From an uncultured Oscillospiraceae bacterium (GTDB taxonomy: Bacteria > Bacillota > Clostridia > Oscillospirales > Oscillospiraceae): a DNA stretch of 62,757 nt. Numbering within the stretch: position 1 is the first letter of the stretch; the number at the start of each line of letters is the position of its first letter. Shown piece after piece: positions 33,829 through 42,745 of this stretch. Where the stretch lies: positions 1-62,757 of the forward strand of contig CAJUFJ010000014.1 in the NCBI GenBank assembly GCA_910585815.1, written 5' to 3'. Made by a program: the position numbers and the translations under genes. The notes below the pieces were generated by a model. The model did not search any database and was not told the origin of the DNA. It worked only from the letters and a program-made list of their open reading frames with translations.

Positions 33829-35677
33829 GACGGAAAACCTGTCGGTGGGCTACGGTACAACTCCTCTAATCGAAGATATTTGCCTCCATCTCAAGCCGGG
33901 ACAGATCATGACCCTTATCGGGCCAAACGGCTCGGGGAAATCCACTATCCTGAAAACGGTCATAGGGCAGCTTGCTCCCGTCTGTGGAACGGTTTTTCTG
34001 GATGGGCGGGCTATGGCGGAGCTGTCCCCTCTGGAGGCCGCGCAAAAGCTGGCTGTTCTGATGACCGGCCGGATACGCCCGGAGCTGATGACCTGCTGGG
34101 ACGTGGCGGCCATGGGCCGCTGTCCCTACACCGGGCGGCTGGGCATTTTGTCCGCCTGGGACCGGGAGAAGGTCCGGGAGGCCCTGTCCTTGGTCCGCGG
34201 CGAGGAGCTGGCTCCCCTGCCCTTTTCCGAAATCAGCGACGGCCAGCGGCAGCGGGTGATGCTGGCCCGGGCCCTGTGTCAGGAGCCGTCGGTGCTGGTG
34301 CTGGACGAGCCCACCACCTTTTTGGATATCCGATACAAATTGGAGCTGCTTTCCGTTTTGAAGGATATGGCCCAAAAGCGGAAGCTGGCGGTGCTGCTGT
34401 CCCTCCACGAGCTGGAGCTGGCGGGGAAAATCTCCGACTGTGTGGTCTGTGTCCATAACGGAAAAATTGAGCGTATCGGCCCGCCGGAAGAGATTTTTAC
34501 GGCGGACTACATCAAAAAGCTGTTTGATATTCAGACAGACGATTCCGAGCTGTTTGTCTTCCACGGCGGGAAACGTCTGCGGTGCGGCTATACCACCGGG
34601 ACCTGCGCGGCCCTTGCCGCGCAAGGGGCGGCGCGGCTGCTGCTGACGGGAAGCGCCCCCGTCTCCGCCGCCCTCATGACCCCGAAAGGAATACGGGTCG
34701 AAGCGTCTTTGGAGGATTGCCGTCTGGAGGGCGGTTCCGCCTTCTGCTCCGTCCGCAAGGACGGCGGGGACGACGTGGACGCCACCCACGGCCTGCTCAT
34801 CACTGCCCAGGTGGAGGAGCGGGATACCCCCAACGTCTCCATTGAGGGCGGCGCGGGGGTGGGACGGGTGACGAAGCCCGGCCTGGACCAGAGCGTAGGG
34901 GAGGCGGCCATCAACCGGGTACCCCGGAACATGATTGAGGAAGAAGTGCTGTCCGTGGGGGACGAGCTGGGCTATGAGGGGGGCTTTCGGGTGGCCATCT
35001 ACGTCCCCGGCGGGGAGGAGGCCGCGAAAAAAACCTTTAACCCCCAGCTGGGAATTGAGGGCGGCATCTCCATTTTGGGCACCTCCGGCATTGTGGAGCC
35101 CATGAGCGCCCAGGCCCTCATTGACACCATTGCCCTGGAGATCAGGCAGAGGGCGGCCCAGGGGCATAAAAGGATTATTTTAACGCCGGGGAACTACGGC
35201 CTGGACTTCCTTCGCGCCCAGGGGATGGACCGCTGGGGCATCCCGGTGGTGAAATGCTCCAATTTCATCGGGGACGCGCTGGACGCCTGCGCCGCCGAAC
35301 AATTCCAGGGTGTCCTGCTGGTGGGACACATGGGCAAGCTGGTGAAGCTGGCCGGGGGCGTGATGAATACCCACAGCCGGCTTGCCGACTGCCGGACGGA
35401 GATCTTCTGCGCCCACGCCGCCCTGTGCGGGGCGGCGCCGGAGCTCTGCCGGGCCCTGATGGACTGTCCTACCTCCGACGCCTGTATCGCGGTGCTGGAC
35501 AGGGCCGGCCTGCGGGAGGCGGTGCTGGACAGTCTGCTGTCCGCCGCGCAGGATCACCTGAACCGCCGGGCTTCCGGGGCATTTCCCGTGGGGGCTGCGG
35601 TATTTTCCAATCAATACGGCCTGTTGGGCCGTACTTCTCAGGCAAAGGAGCTGATGGACGCATGGTCCACTTTGTAG
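33821..35677 (+). CDS. cbiD: Fusion: BtuD-like ABC ATPase + CbiD (cobalt-precorrin-5B C1-methyltransferase)
   Basis: One uninterrupted 618-codon frame. Residues 1-~247 are a complete FepC/BtuD-type ATPase: Walker A GPNGSGKST, signature SDGQRQRVMLARAL, Walker B VLVLDEPTTFLD, H-loop SLHELEL. From about residue 250 (LRCGYTTGTCAALAAQGAA) to the end it is a complete CbiD, with GGAGVGRVTKPGL, EGGISILGTSGIVEPMS and GHMGKLVKLAGGVMNTHS. CbiD methylates C1 in the anaerobic corrin pathway. The GTG start overlaps the permease stop, and the stop is overlapped by cbiF. Linking the importer motor to a biosynthetic enzyme is unusual. It may be only a lost stop codon, or it may tether the enzyme to the membrane. 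Confidence 0.88.
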   Translation: MIKTENLSVGYGTTPLIEDICLHLKPGQIMTLIGPNGSGKSTILKTVIGQLAPVCGTVFLDGRAMAELSPLEAAQKLAVLMTGRIRPELMTCWDVAAMGRCPYTGRLGILSAWDREKVREALSLVRGEELAPLPFSEISDGQRQRVMLARALCQEPSVLVLDEPTTFLDIRYKLELLSVLKDMAQKRKLAVLLSLHELELAGKISDCVVCVHNGKIERIGPPEEIFTADYIKKLFDIQTDDSELFVFHGGKRLRCGYTTGTCAALAAQGAARLLLTGSAPVSAALMTPKGIRVEASLEDCRLEGGSAFCSVRKDGGDDVDATHGLLITAQVEERDTPNVSIEGGAGVGRVTKPGLDQSVGEAAINRVPRNMIEEEVLSVGDELGYEGGFRVAIYVPGGEEAAKKTFNPQLGIEGGISILGTSGIVEPMSAQALIDTIALEIRQRAAQGHKRIILTPGNYGLDFLRAQGMDRWGIPVVKCSNFIGDALDACAAEQFQGVLLVGHMGKLVKLAGGVMNTHSRLADCRTEIFCAHAALCGAAPELCRALMDCPTSDACIAVLDRAGLREAVLDSLLSAAQDHLNRRASGAFPVGAAVFSNQYGLLGRTSQAKELMDAWSTL

Positions 35678-36417
35678 GCGCGGGGCCGGGGGCCCCGGAC
35701 CTCATCACGCTGCGGGGTGCGGAACTGCTGAGACAGGCGGATGTGGTGATCTATGCCGGCAGTCTGGTCAATCCCGCTCTGCTGGAGCTGTGCAAGGCGG
35801 ACTGCGCCCGCTATAACAGCGCCGAAATGACCCTGGAACAGATGCTGGACATCATGGGGCAGGCGGAGCGGGCTGGGAAGGCAACCGTCCGCCTCCACAC
35901 CGGCGACCCCTGCCTGTACGGAGCTGTCCGGGAGCAGATGGACGCTTTGGACCGGCTGGGCATCCCCTATGACATCACCCCCGGCGTGTCGTCCTTCTGC
36001 GGGGCGGCGGCGGTGCTGAGAGCGGAGTACACCCTGCCTGGTGTCAGCCAGAGTGTGATCCTCACCCGTATGTCCGGGCGGACGGCTGTGCCTGAGGGGG
36101 AGTCCATTTCCGCTCTGGCCGCCCACGGGACCAGCATGGTGCTCTTTCTGTCGGCTGGGATGCTGGAGGACTTACAGACGGAGCTTCTGCGGGGGGGCTA
36201 CGCCCCGGACACCCCGGCGGCGCTGGTTTACAAGGCCACTTGGTTGGAGGAAAAAACGGTGCGCTGTACCGTAGGGACCCTGGCCCGGGCGGGACGGGAG
36301 CACCAGATCAGCAAAACCGCCCTGGTGCTGGTGGGGGACTTCCTGGGAAAGGACTACCGGCGCAGCAGGCTCTACGATCCGGCTTTTACCACTGGCTTTC
36401 GGGAGGGACGGCTGTGA
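35662..36417 (+). CDS. cbiF: Cobalt-precorrin-4 C11-methyltransferase
   Basis: 251 aa tetrapyrrole methyltransferase. The start is ATG 35662 (MVHFVGAGPGAPDLITLRG), overlapping the cbiD stop by 16 nt, with AAAGGAG upstream. SAM-binding motifs: GAGPGAPDL, then VRLHTGDPCLYGAV and TPGVSSFCGAAA. The sequence VVIYAGSLVNPALL is characteristic of CbiF/CobM. Normal length. The stop overlaps the GTG of cbiG. Confidence 0.93.
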   Translation: MVHFVGAGPGAPDLITLRGAELLRQADVVIYAGSLVNPALLELCKADCARYNSAEMTLEQMLDIMGQAERAGKATVRLHTGDPCLYGAVREQMDALDRLGIPYDITPGVSSFCGAAAVLRAEYTLPGVSQSVILTRMSGRTAVPEGESISALAAHGTSMVLFLSAGMLEDLQTELLRGGYAPDTPAALVYKATWLEEKTVRCTVGTLARAGREHQISKTALVLVGDFLGKDYRRSRLYDPAFTTGFREGRL

Positions 36418-37331
36418 TTCACCTGATTTCCTTTACAGACCGGGGGCAAGCCCTGGCGGAAACGCTTGCCCGGGAACTGGACGGCAGGGCCGTCCGGTGC
36501 GGTCCGGGGAGTCTGGACGGCTGGACGCGGGAAAAATTTCAGCCGGGGAACGCCCTGGTTTTTGTCGGGGCCGTGGGCATCGCCGTCCGGGCCATCGCCC
36601 CCTGCGTGAAAAGCAAGACCGCTGACTCCGCCGTGGTGGCGGTGGACGAGGGGGGGCAGTTTGCCATTCCCATCCTCAGCGGACATTTAGGCGGGGCCAA
36701 CGGTCTGGCTGAGAAAATTGCCGCGGTCTGCGGGGCCGTTCCTGTGATTACCACCGCCACCGACCTCCGCGGCCTGTTTGCCGTGGACCAGTGGGCGAAA
36801 CAGCAGAATTGCGCCATTTTGAACCCCGGGGGCATCAAAAGGGTGTCCGGGTCCCTGCTGGCGGGAGAGAGGGTGGAGCTCTGCTCCCCCTGGCCGGTAG
36901 TAGGAGAGCCGCCGGAGGGAGTTTCGCTGCGGCTGATGCCTAAAATCGCCGTGCTGGGCGTGGGCTGTAAAAAGGGCACGCCGGTCCAGGCGTTGGAGGA
37001 GGCGTTTACCGCCTTGCCGGTCCACCCGGCGTCCTTCCGCAAGGTATGCACCATTGATTGGAAGCAAAACGAGCCCGGTCTGCTGGCCTTTTGCCATGCT
37101 CACAGTCTGGAGCTGGAGGTCTTCTCCGCCGCTCAGCTGAGGGCGGTGCCGGGGAATTTTTCCGGGTCGGAATTTGTGGAGCAGGTCACCGGCGTGGACA
37201 ATGTCTGCGAGCGGGCGGCGGTGCTGGGCAGCGGCGGGGCGCTGTGCCTGAAAAAGCGGTCAAGGGGTGGAGTGACCATGGCGGTGGCGGCTGCGGCCTT
37301 TGCCCCGGATTGGAGGTGGCGGGATGAATAA
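36414..37331 (+). CDS. cbiG: Cobalt-precorrin-5A hydrolase
   Basis: 305 aa from GTG 36414 (GTGA overlap with cbiF; GGGAGGG upstream). It opens the delta-lactone ring and releases acetaldehyde, the step between CbiF and CbiD. N-terminal part: GNALVFVGAVGIAVRAIAP and ILSGHLGGANGLAEKIA. Central LPGVGCKKGT-like region is seen as AVLGVGCKKGTPVQALEEAF. The C-terminal CbiG_C domain ends at AVLGSGGALCLKKRSRGGVT. Normal length. It overlaps cbiH by 8 nt. Confidence 0.92.
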   Translation: MIHLISFTDRGQALAETLARELDGRAVRCGPGSLDGWTREKFQPGNALVFVGAVGIAVRAIAPCVKSKTADSAVVAVDEGGQFAIPILSGHLGGANGLAEKIAAVCGAVPVITTATDLRGLFAVDQWAKQQNCAILNPGGIKRVSGSLLAGERVELCSPWPVVGEPPEGVSLRLMPKIAVLGVGCKKGTPVQALEEAFTALPVHPASFRKVCTIDWKQNEPGLLAFCHAHSLELEVFSAAQLRAVPGNFSGSEFVEQVTGVDNVCERAAVLGSGGALCLKKRSRGGVTMAVAAAAFAPDWRWRDE

Positions 37332-38052
37332 AGTCTATGTGGTGGGCGTCGGTCCCGGCGGGGCCGAGTTTATGACCGTTCAGGCTCGGGCCGCTTTGGA
37401 ACAAGCCGACGTGCTGTGCGGCTACACAACATATATTGAGCTGGTCAGGGGCCTGTACCCCGATAAGGAGACCTGCGCCACCCCCATGCGGCAGGAGCTG
37501 GAGCGGTGCCGCCAAGCACTGGAGACAGCCCGGTCGGGTAAAGCTGTGGCCCTGGTGTGCAGCGGGGACGCCGGCATCTATGGGATGGCGGGTCCCCTGC
37601 TGGAGCTGGCCCCGGAGTTTCCAGAGGTGGAGGTGGAAATCGTCCCCGGTGTGACGGCTGCCCTGTCCGGGGCCGCTCTGCTGGGCGCGCCCCTGGGCCA
37701 CGACTTCTGCGTGGTATCCCTGTCCGACCTGCTCACCCCCTGGGAGGTCATTGAAAAGCGGCTGGAGTGCGCCGCCCTGGGGGACTTTTCCCTGTGTATC
37801 TACAATCCCGCGTCGAACAAGCGGGCGGACTATCTGCAAAGAGCATGTGACATTCTTCTACGATACAAAAGCCCGGAGACGGCCTGCGGCTGGGTGCGGA
37901 ACATTGGCCGGGAGGGACAGGAGCGCAAAATCCTCACCCTGGCCCGGCTGCGGGAGGAGCGGGCGGATATGTTTACCACCGTTTTTGTCGGCAGCAGCAC
38001 GACCCGAGAAACCGGGGGCCGGGTGGTCACGCCGAGGGGATACCGCCTATGA
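37324..38052 (+). CDS. cbiH: Cobalt-precorrin-3B C17-methyltransferase
   Basis: 242 aa, CbiH/CobJ family, the ring-contraction enzyme. Starts MNKVYVVGVGPGGAEFMT at ATG 37324, behind GGAGGTGG. SAM site motifs VVGVGPGG, VCSGDAGIYGMA and VPGVTAALSGAALLG. The family block CIYNPASNKRADYLQRA is intact. There is no Fe-S-binding extension, as in the short cytoplasmic CbiH type. The stop overlaps cbiJ. Confidence 0.93.
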   Translation: MNKVYVVGVGPGGAEFMTVQARAALEQADVLCGYTTYIELVRGLYPDKETCATPMRQELERCRQALETARSGKAVALVCSGDAGIYGMAGPLLELAPEFPEVEVEIVPGVTAALSGAALLGAPLGHDFCVVSLSDLLTPWEVIEKRLECAALGDFSLCIYNPASNKRADYLQRACDILLRYKSPETACGWVRNIGREGQERKILTLARLREERADMFTTVFVGSSTTRETGGRVVTPRGYRL

Positions 38053-38783
38053 AACTGCTGATTTTCGGCGGCACCACCGAGGGCCGGGTTCTGGCCCGAC
38101 GGGCCGGGGCGCTGGGGGCCGAGGTCACTGTCAGCGTGGCCACCCCGCTGGGAGCGGAAGAACTGGCCGGTCTGGACGGCGTCCGGGTGCTCACCGGGCG
38201 GCTGGACCAGTCTGGGATGGAGACCCTGCTCCCCGGCTTTGACCTGTGTGTGGACGCCACACATCCCTATGCGGCGGAAGCCACCGCCGCCATCCGAGCC
38301 GCCTGTGAGCGGACAGGGATGCCCCTGCTCCGCCTCCTGCGTCCGGCCAGCCGGGTTGAAGGCGCGGTCCGAGTTCCAAGCTGCCGGGCAGCGGCGGAAT
38401 TTCTGACGGACAGGCCGGGGAATATCCTGCTGGCCACCGGGGCCAAGGAGCTGTCCACCTTTGGGACGCTGGACCCCCGGCGGCTCTATGTCCGGGTGCT
38501 TCCTGCCCACGAGGGGCTGTCCGCCTGTGAAGCGATGGGCATTCCCCACAGCCACATTCTGGCCCTTCAGGGGCCCTTCTCCCATAAGCTGAACGAGGCC
38601 ATCCTGGAGCAGTATCAAATTGCCTGGCTGGTCACCAAGGACGGCGGGCGGGCCGGGGGCTTTGAGGAGAAGCTGGCCGCCGCCCGAACCGTCGGGGTCC
38701 GGGTCGTGCTGGTGGAGCGCCCACCGGACGAGGGGGAGGGCCTGGAGGAAATCTTGGAGAAGATCAAGGAGCGGTTAGTGTGA
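38049..38783 (+). CDS. cbiJ: Cobalt-precorrin-6A reductase
   Basis: 244 aa, CbiJ/CobK family, NAD(P)H-dependent reduction of the macrocycle. N-terminal nucleotide-binding GGTTEGRVLARRAG, then DATHPYAAEATAAIRAAC and LLATGAKELSTF, all typical. ATGA overlap with cbiH. Its own stop overlaps the GTG of the CbiET gene. Confidence 0.92.
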   Translation: MKLLIFGGTTEGRVLARRAGALGAEVTVSVATPLGAEELAGLDGVRVLTGRLDQSGMETLLPGFDLCVDATHPYAAEATAAIRAACERTGMPLLRLLRPASRVEGAVRVPSCRAAAEFLTDRPGNILLATGAKELSTFGTLDPRRLYVRVLPAHEGLSACEAMGIPHSHILALQGPFSHKLNEAILEQYQIAWLVTKDGGRAGGFEEKLAAARTVGVRVVLVERPPDEGEGLEEILEKIKERLV

Positions 38784-39922
38784 AGGTGACACTGGTAGGT
38801 ACTGGCTACGGGTCTGTCCCGAAGCTTCAAGCGGACTATGTGGTGGGAGCCGCCCGTCTGCTGGAGGGATATCCCGGGCGGAAGGACGCGGCGAGCAAAG
38901 CGGAGGATATTCTGCGTCTGCTCCTCTCCTCCGGCTGCGAAAACTGCGCTGTTTTATACAGCGGCGACACCGGCTTTTACTCCGGAGCCAGGGCTTTGCT
39001 CCCTCTGTTAAAGGGACAGAACATTGAGGCGGAGGTGGTCCCCGGCCTGTCCAGCGTGCAGGTGCTGGCGGCGCGGCTGGGCCGTTCCTGGCAGGACTGG
39101 ACCCTGTGCTCTGCCCACGGGACCGCCTGCGATCCGGTGGCGGCGGTATGCCGGGGGAACCCCGCCTTTTTCCTCACCGGAGGGCCGGACGGACCTGCCG
39201 GCCTGTGCCGGGAGCTGGTGCGGGTGGGCCTGGGCGGGTTGGCGGTCACGGTGGGGGAAAATCTGGGCTTCGCGGGGGAAGAAATCTCTCAAATGACGGC
39301 TGCCCAGTGCGCGGAACGGACCTTCGCCTCCCTCAACGTCCTGCTCTGCGAGCCCGCCCCTGTCCTCCCCCGGCGGACGCCGGGCATCCCGGACGGCGAG
39401 TTTGTGCGGGGCCGGGTCCCCATGACCAAGCAGGAGGTCCGGGCGGTCATCCTGTCAAAGCTGGCGGTGGGCCCGGAGGACCTGTGCTGGGACGTGGGCG
39501 CCGGGACGGGGAGCGTCAGCGTGGAGCTGGCCCTCCAGGGCGGAGCGGTGTGGTCGGTGGAGCGGGACAGCGCCGCCTGCGCCCTGATCCGGGCCAATCG
39601 GGAGAGATTTGGAGCCTGGAAGCTCCGTCTTGTACAGGGGAGCGCCCCCGCCGCGCTGGATGGGCTTCCTGCCCCAGACGCGGTATTTATAGGGGGGAGC
39701 GGCGGGGAACTGCCCGAAATCCTGGAGGCTGTCCGTCAGGCAAATCCCAAGGCCCGGGTCTGCGTATCTGCTATCTCTCTGGAGACCATCCATACCGCAA
39801 TGGAGGAGCTGAAGAACCCGGAGGTCGCCCAGATTTCCGTCAGCCGCTCCAAAACGGCGGGAGAGCTCCACCTTCTGCTGACCCAAAACCCGGTGTTTCT
39901 CATCACGGGGGCGCTGTCATGA
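38780..39922 (+). CDS. cbiET: Bifunctional cobalt-precorrin-6B C5/C15-methyltransferase-decarboxylase
   Basis: 380 aa, natural fusion of CbiE (residues ~1-195, VTLVGTGYGSVPKLQADYV, then YSGDTGFYSGA and VPGLSSVQVLAARLG) and CbiT (residues ~200-380, MTKQEVRAVILSKL, then CWDVGAGTGSVSVELA as the SAM site). It methylates C5 and C15 and decarboxylates the C12 side chain. GTG start overlaps the cbiJ stop, and the stop overlaps the ATG of cbiA. Confidence 0.93.
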   Translation: MKVTLVGTGYGSVPKLQADYVVGAARLLEGYPGRKDAASKAEDILRLLLSSGCENCAVLYSGDTGFYSGARALLPLLKGQNIEAEVVPGLSSVQVLAARLGRSWQDWTLCSAHGTACDPVAAVCRGNPAFFLTGGPDGPAGLCRELVRVGLGGLAVTVGENLGFAGEEISQMTAAQCAERTFASLNVLLCEPAPVLPRRTPGIPDGEFVRGRVPMTKQEVRAVILSKLAVGPEDLCWDVGAGTGSVSVELALQGGAVWSVERDSAACALIRANRERFGAWKLRLVQGSAPAALDGLPAPDAVFIGGSGGELPEILEAVRQANPKARVCVSAISLETIHTAMEELKNPEVAQISVSRSKTAGELHLLLTQNPVFLITGALS

Positions 39923-41214
39923 GGCGGCTGATGCTGGCCGCTATGGGCAGCGGCAGCGGCAAGACAGTGGTGACCTGCGCCCTGCTGGCGGCGCTGCGGG
40001 CCCGGGGGATGTCCGTCCAGCCCTTCAAGTGCGGTCCGGACTACATCGACCCCATGTTTCACCGGTGGATGCTGGGAACGCCCAGCCGCAATCTGGACCT
40101 GTTTTTACAGGGGAAGGCCGGCGTCCGGCGGACACTGAGCCGTCAGACGGCGGAGCTTGCGCTGGTGGAAGGGGCTATGGGCTTTTACGACGGCGTGAAG
40201 GGGACGGACCGGGCCAGCGCCTGGGCGGTGGCAAATGCGGCGGATATTCCCGCTGTGCTGGTTCTGTGCCCCAAGGGAGCCAGCCTCACCCTGGCGGCGC
40301 AAATCCGGGGGCTGCAAGCCTTCCGCAGCCCCAGCCACATCGCGGGTCTGCTGCTCAACAACTGCAAGCCCTCTCTCTATGCCCACCTGAAACCCATCCT
40401 GGAGCGGGAGACCGCCCTGCCTGTCCTGGGATACCTGCCGCCCATGGAGGAGGCCGTTCTGGACAGCCGCCACCTGGGACTGCTTACCGCCGGGGAGGTG
40501 GAAAACCTGTCTGCCCGCTTTGAAGCCATCGCCCGGCAGCTAGAGCGGACGGCGAAGATCGGCGCCCTGCTGGCTCTGGCCGGTGAAGCGCCGGAATGCG
40601 CTCCTCCGCCCCCGCGCCCCCACCCGCGCTGTAACATCGCGGCGGCCCGGGACGAGGCCTTCTGCTTCTGCTATGAGGACAATCTGGACCTTTTGCGGGA
40701 GAGCGGAGCGGAGCTGGCCTTTTTCAGTCCCCTCCGGGACCCCGCCCTGCCTCCGGATGTGGACGGCCTTTATCTGCCGGGGGGCTACCCGGAGCTGTAC
40801 GCCCGCCAGTTGAGCGAAAACCGCTCCATGCGGGAAACCATCCGCGGAGCGGTCAAGGCGGGCCTGCCCGCCGTGGCGGAGTGCGGCGGATTTCTGTACT
40901 TGCAGAAGACTCTGGAGGACGACCGGGGCGGAGTCTGGCCCATGGCGGCGGTTCTGCCCGGGGACGGGTACAAAACGGGCCGCCTCCAGCGGTTTGGCTA
41001 CAAAAACCTGACCGCGCAGGAGGACAGCCTGCTGTTCCGGGCGGGGGAGTCCGTCCCGGTCCATGAGTTCCACTACTGGGACTGTACCCGGCCCGGCCCG
41101 GTTTTGGGAGAAACTATATACGCCGGCTTCCCTCATCTCCACTTCGGCGGAGAGCTTCCGCTGGCGGAGCGGTTTGCGGAGGGGGCCGCCCGGTGGAGGA
41201 AACAGCATGAATGA
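39919..41214 (+). CDS. cbiA: Cobyrinate a,c-diamide synthase
   Basis: 431 aa. Uses glutamine and ATP to amidate the a and c side chains of cobyrinate. Start ATG 39919 (ATGA overlap with cbiET). A long in-frame upstream extension to 39106 is antisense-free but non-homologous and is rejected. The P-loop is AAMGSGSGKT. The ligase domain includes VEGAMGFYDG. The glutaminase domain is complete, with the nucleophile in VAECGGFLYLQ and a C-terminal His in GFPHLHF. So the operon's other glutamine amidotransferase is intact, unlike CobQ. Overlaps cobT by 8 nt. Confidence 0.93.
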   Translation: MRRLMLAAMGSGSGKTVVTCALLAALRARGMSVQPFKCGPDYIDPMFHRWMLGTPSRNLDLFLQGKAGVRRTLSRQTAELALVEGAMGFYDGVKGTDRASAWAVANAADIPAVLVLCPKGASLTLAAQIRGLQAFRSPSHIAGLLLNNCKPSLYAHLKPILERETALPVLGYLPPMEEAVLDSRHLGLLTAGEVENLSARFEAIARQLERTAKIGALLALAGEAPECAPPPPRPHPRCNIAAARDEAFCFCYEDNLDLLRESGAELAFFSPLRDPALPPDVDGLYLPGGYPELYARQLSENRSMRETIRGAVKAGLPAVAECGGFLYLQKTLEDDRGGVWPMAAVLPGDGYKTGRLQRFGYKNLTAQEDSLLFRAGESVPVHEFHYWDCTRPGPVLGETIYAGFPHLHFGGELPLAERFAEGAARWRKQHE

Positions 41215-42220
41215 GGCACGAAAGTGCTGGGACAGCCTGGCAAAGCCCCTGGGGAGCCTGGGCCTGCTGGAGGAGGCTGTGGTAAAGATCGCCGCGCTGA
41301 CTGGGAACACGGAGGTGCGTCTGAACGACCGTGCCCTGCTGGTGCTGTGTGCCGACAACGGTGTGGTGGTCCAGGGGGTGACCCAGACGGACAGCTCCGT
41401 CACCGCCGCCGTGGCCCGAGCCCTGGGGGTCGGCGAGAGCACCGTGTGCCACATGGCCCAGGTGGCCGACTGCCAGGTCATCCCAGTGGATATGGGCATT
41501 CTGGATTTTCCCGGCGCGCCTGGGGTGCTGGACCGGCGGGTCCGCAACGGCACGGCGGACATCACCTATGGCCCCGCCATGAGCCGGGAGGAGTGCGTCC
41601 GGGCCATTGAGACAGGGATGGAGCTTGTTCGGGAACAGAGGGCGGCGGAAGCTGACATTCTTGCCACCGGGGAGATGGGCATCGGCAACACCACCACCTC
41701 CAGCGCCGTGGCCAGCGTCCTGCTAGGCCTGCCCCCTGCTGAGGTGACCGGCCGGGGGGCGGGGCTGTCCGATGCCGGCCTTGCCCGGAAAATCGCCGCC
41801 ATTGAGCGTGCCGTCCAGGTAAACCGCCCATGCCCCAACAACCCTGTCGACGCGCTGTCCAAGGTGGGCGGGCTGGACCTGGCCGGGCTGTGCGGGGTGT
41901 TTCTGGGTGGGGCGGAGTACCGGGTCCCTATCCTGGTGGACGGCTTCATCAGCGCCGTGGCGGCGCTGTGCGCGGCGCGGCTGCGCCCGGAAGCGAAGGG
42001 GGCCATGCTGGCCAGCCACGTCTCCGCCGAACCGGCGGGACGGCTGGTGCTGGACGAGCTGGGCCTGAAGCCCCTAATCACCGCAGAAATGCGCTTGGGC
42101 GAGGGCAGCGGGGCGGTGGCGGTCCTCCCCCTGCTGGACATGGCCCTGGCGGTCTACCACAGCGGCCATACCTTCGGCAAAATGGGGATGGAGCCCTACA
42201 CGCCCCAGCAGTATTCTTAA
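41207..42220 (+). CDS. cobT: Nicotinate-nucleotide:dimethylbenzimidazole phosphoribosyltransferase
   Basis: 337 aa. Activates the lower-ligand base as alpha-ribazole phosphate. Start ATG 41207 (MNEARKCWDSLAKPLGSLG), inside the end of cbiA, with GGAGG upstream. Signature motifs: GEMGIGNTTTSSAVA, and the catalytic Glu region AEMRLGEGSGAV. Normal length. Dimethylbenzimidazole synthesis genes are not in the window, so the base may be imported or another base used. Confidence 0.94.
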   Translation: MNEARKCWDSLAKPLGSLGLLEEAVVKIAALTGNTEVRLNDRALLVLCADNGVVVQGVTQTDSSVTAAVARALGVGESTVCHMAQVADCQVIPVDMGILDFPGAPGVLDRRVRNGTADITYGPAMSREECVRAIETGMELVREQRAAEADILATGEMGIGNTTTSSAVASVLLGLPPAEVTGRGAGLSDAGLARKIAAIERAVQVNRPCPNNPVDALSKVGGLDLAGLCGVFLGGAEYRVPILVDGFISAVAALCAARLRPEAKGAMLASHVSAEPAGRLVLDELGLKPLITAEMRLGEGSGAVAVLPLLDMALAVYHSGHTFGKMGMEPYTPQQYS

Positions 42221-42235
42221 AGTCGGGAGGCTTGT

Positions 42236-42745
42236 ATGTTCACTCTAGTCATCGGCGGCGCGGCCAGCGGAAAGAGCGAGTACGCTGAGGGCCACGCCCT
42301 GTCCCTCTCCGGGCGGCGGGTCTATCTGGCCACCATGCACCCCGCGGACGGGGAATGTCTGGCCCGGATTGAAAAGCACCGCCTCCGGCGGGTGGGTAAG
42401 GAGTTCGAGACGGTGGAACAGTATATAGACCTGGCCAACGCGCCCATCCCGGCGGGCGCCAATATCCTTCTGGAGTGCGTGGGCAATCTGCTGGCCAATG
42501 AGCTGTATGACCGGTTGGGCGACGGAGCGGACGCGGTTTTGCATGGAATCAGCACCCTGCTGTCCCGGTGCCGGAATCTCACCGTGGTGACCAACGAGGT
42601 GTGCTCCGGCGGGGCGAATTACAACAGGGAGACGCTGTTTTATATGCGGGAGCTGGCACGGGTCAACCGCACCCTGGCCGCTCGGGCGGATAGAGTGGTT
42701 GAGGTGGCCTGCGGCCTGCCCCATTTCTGGAAGGGAGCGCCATGA
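42236..42745 (+). CDS. cobU: Adenosylcobinamide kinase / adenosylcobinamide-phosphate guanylyltransferase
   Basis: 169 aa. Complete P-loop GGAASGKSEYAE. TNEVCSGG and the C-terminal ADRVVEVACGLPHFWKG follow the family. It phosphorylates adenosylcobinamide and adds GMP for nucleotide-loop assembly. It begins 15 bp after cobT behind GGGAGG. The stop overlaps the start of cobS. A shorter relative lies two genes downstream. Confidence 0.92.
   Translation: MFTLVIGGAASGKSEYAEGHALSLSGRRVYLATMHPADGECLARIEKHRLRRVGKEFETVEQYIDLANAPIPAGANILLECVGNLLANELYDRLGDGADAVLHGISTLLSRCRNLTVVTNEVCSGGANYNRETLFYMRELARVNRTLAARADRVVEVACGLPHFWKGAP

Noticed and set aside
39106..39918. Long N-terminal extension of cbiA
   Set aside because: It overlaps the CbiT half of cbiET in another frame; homology begins at ATG 39919.
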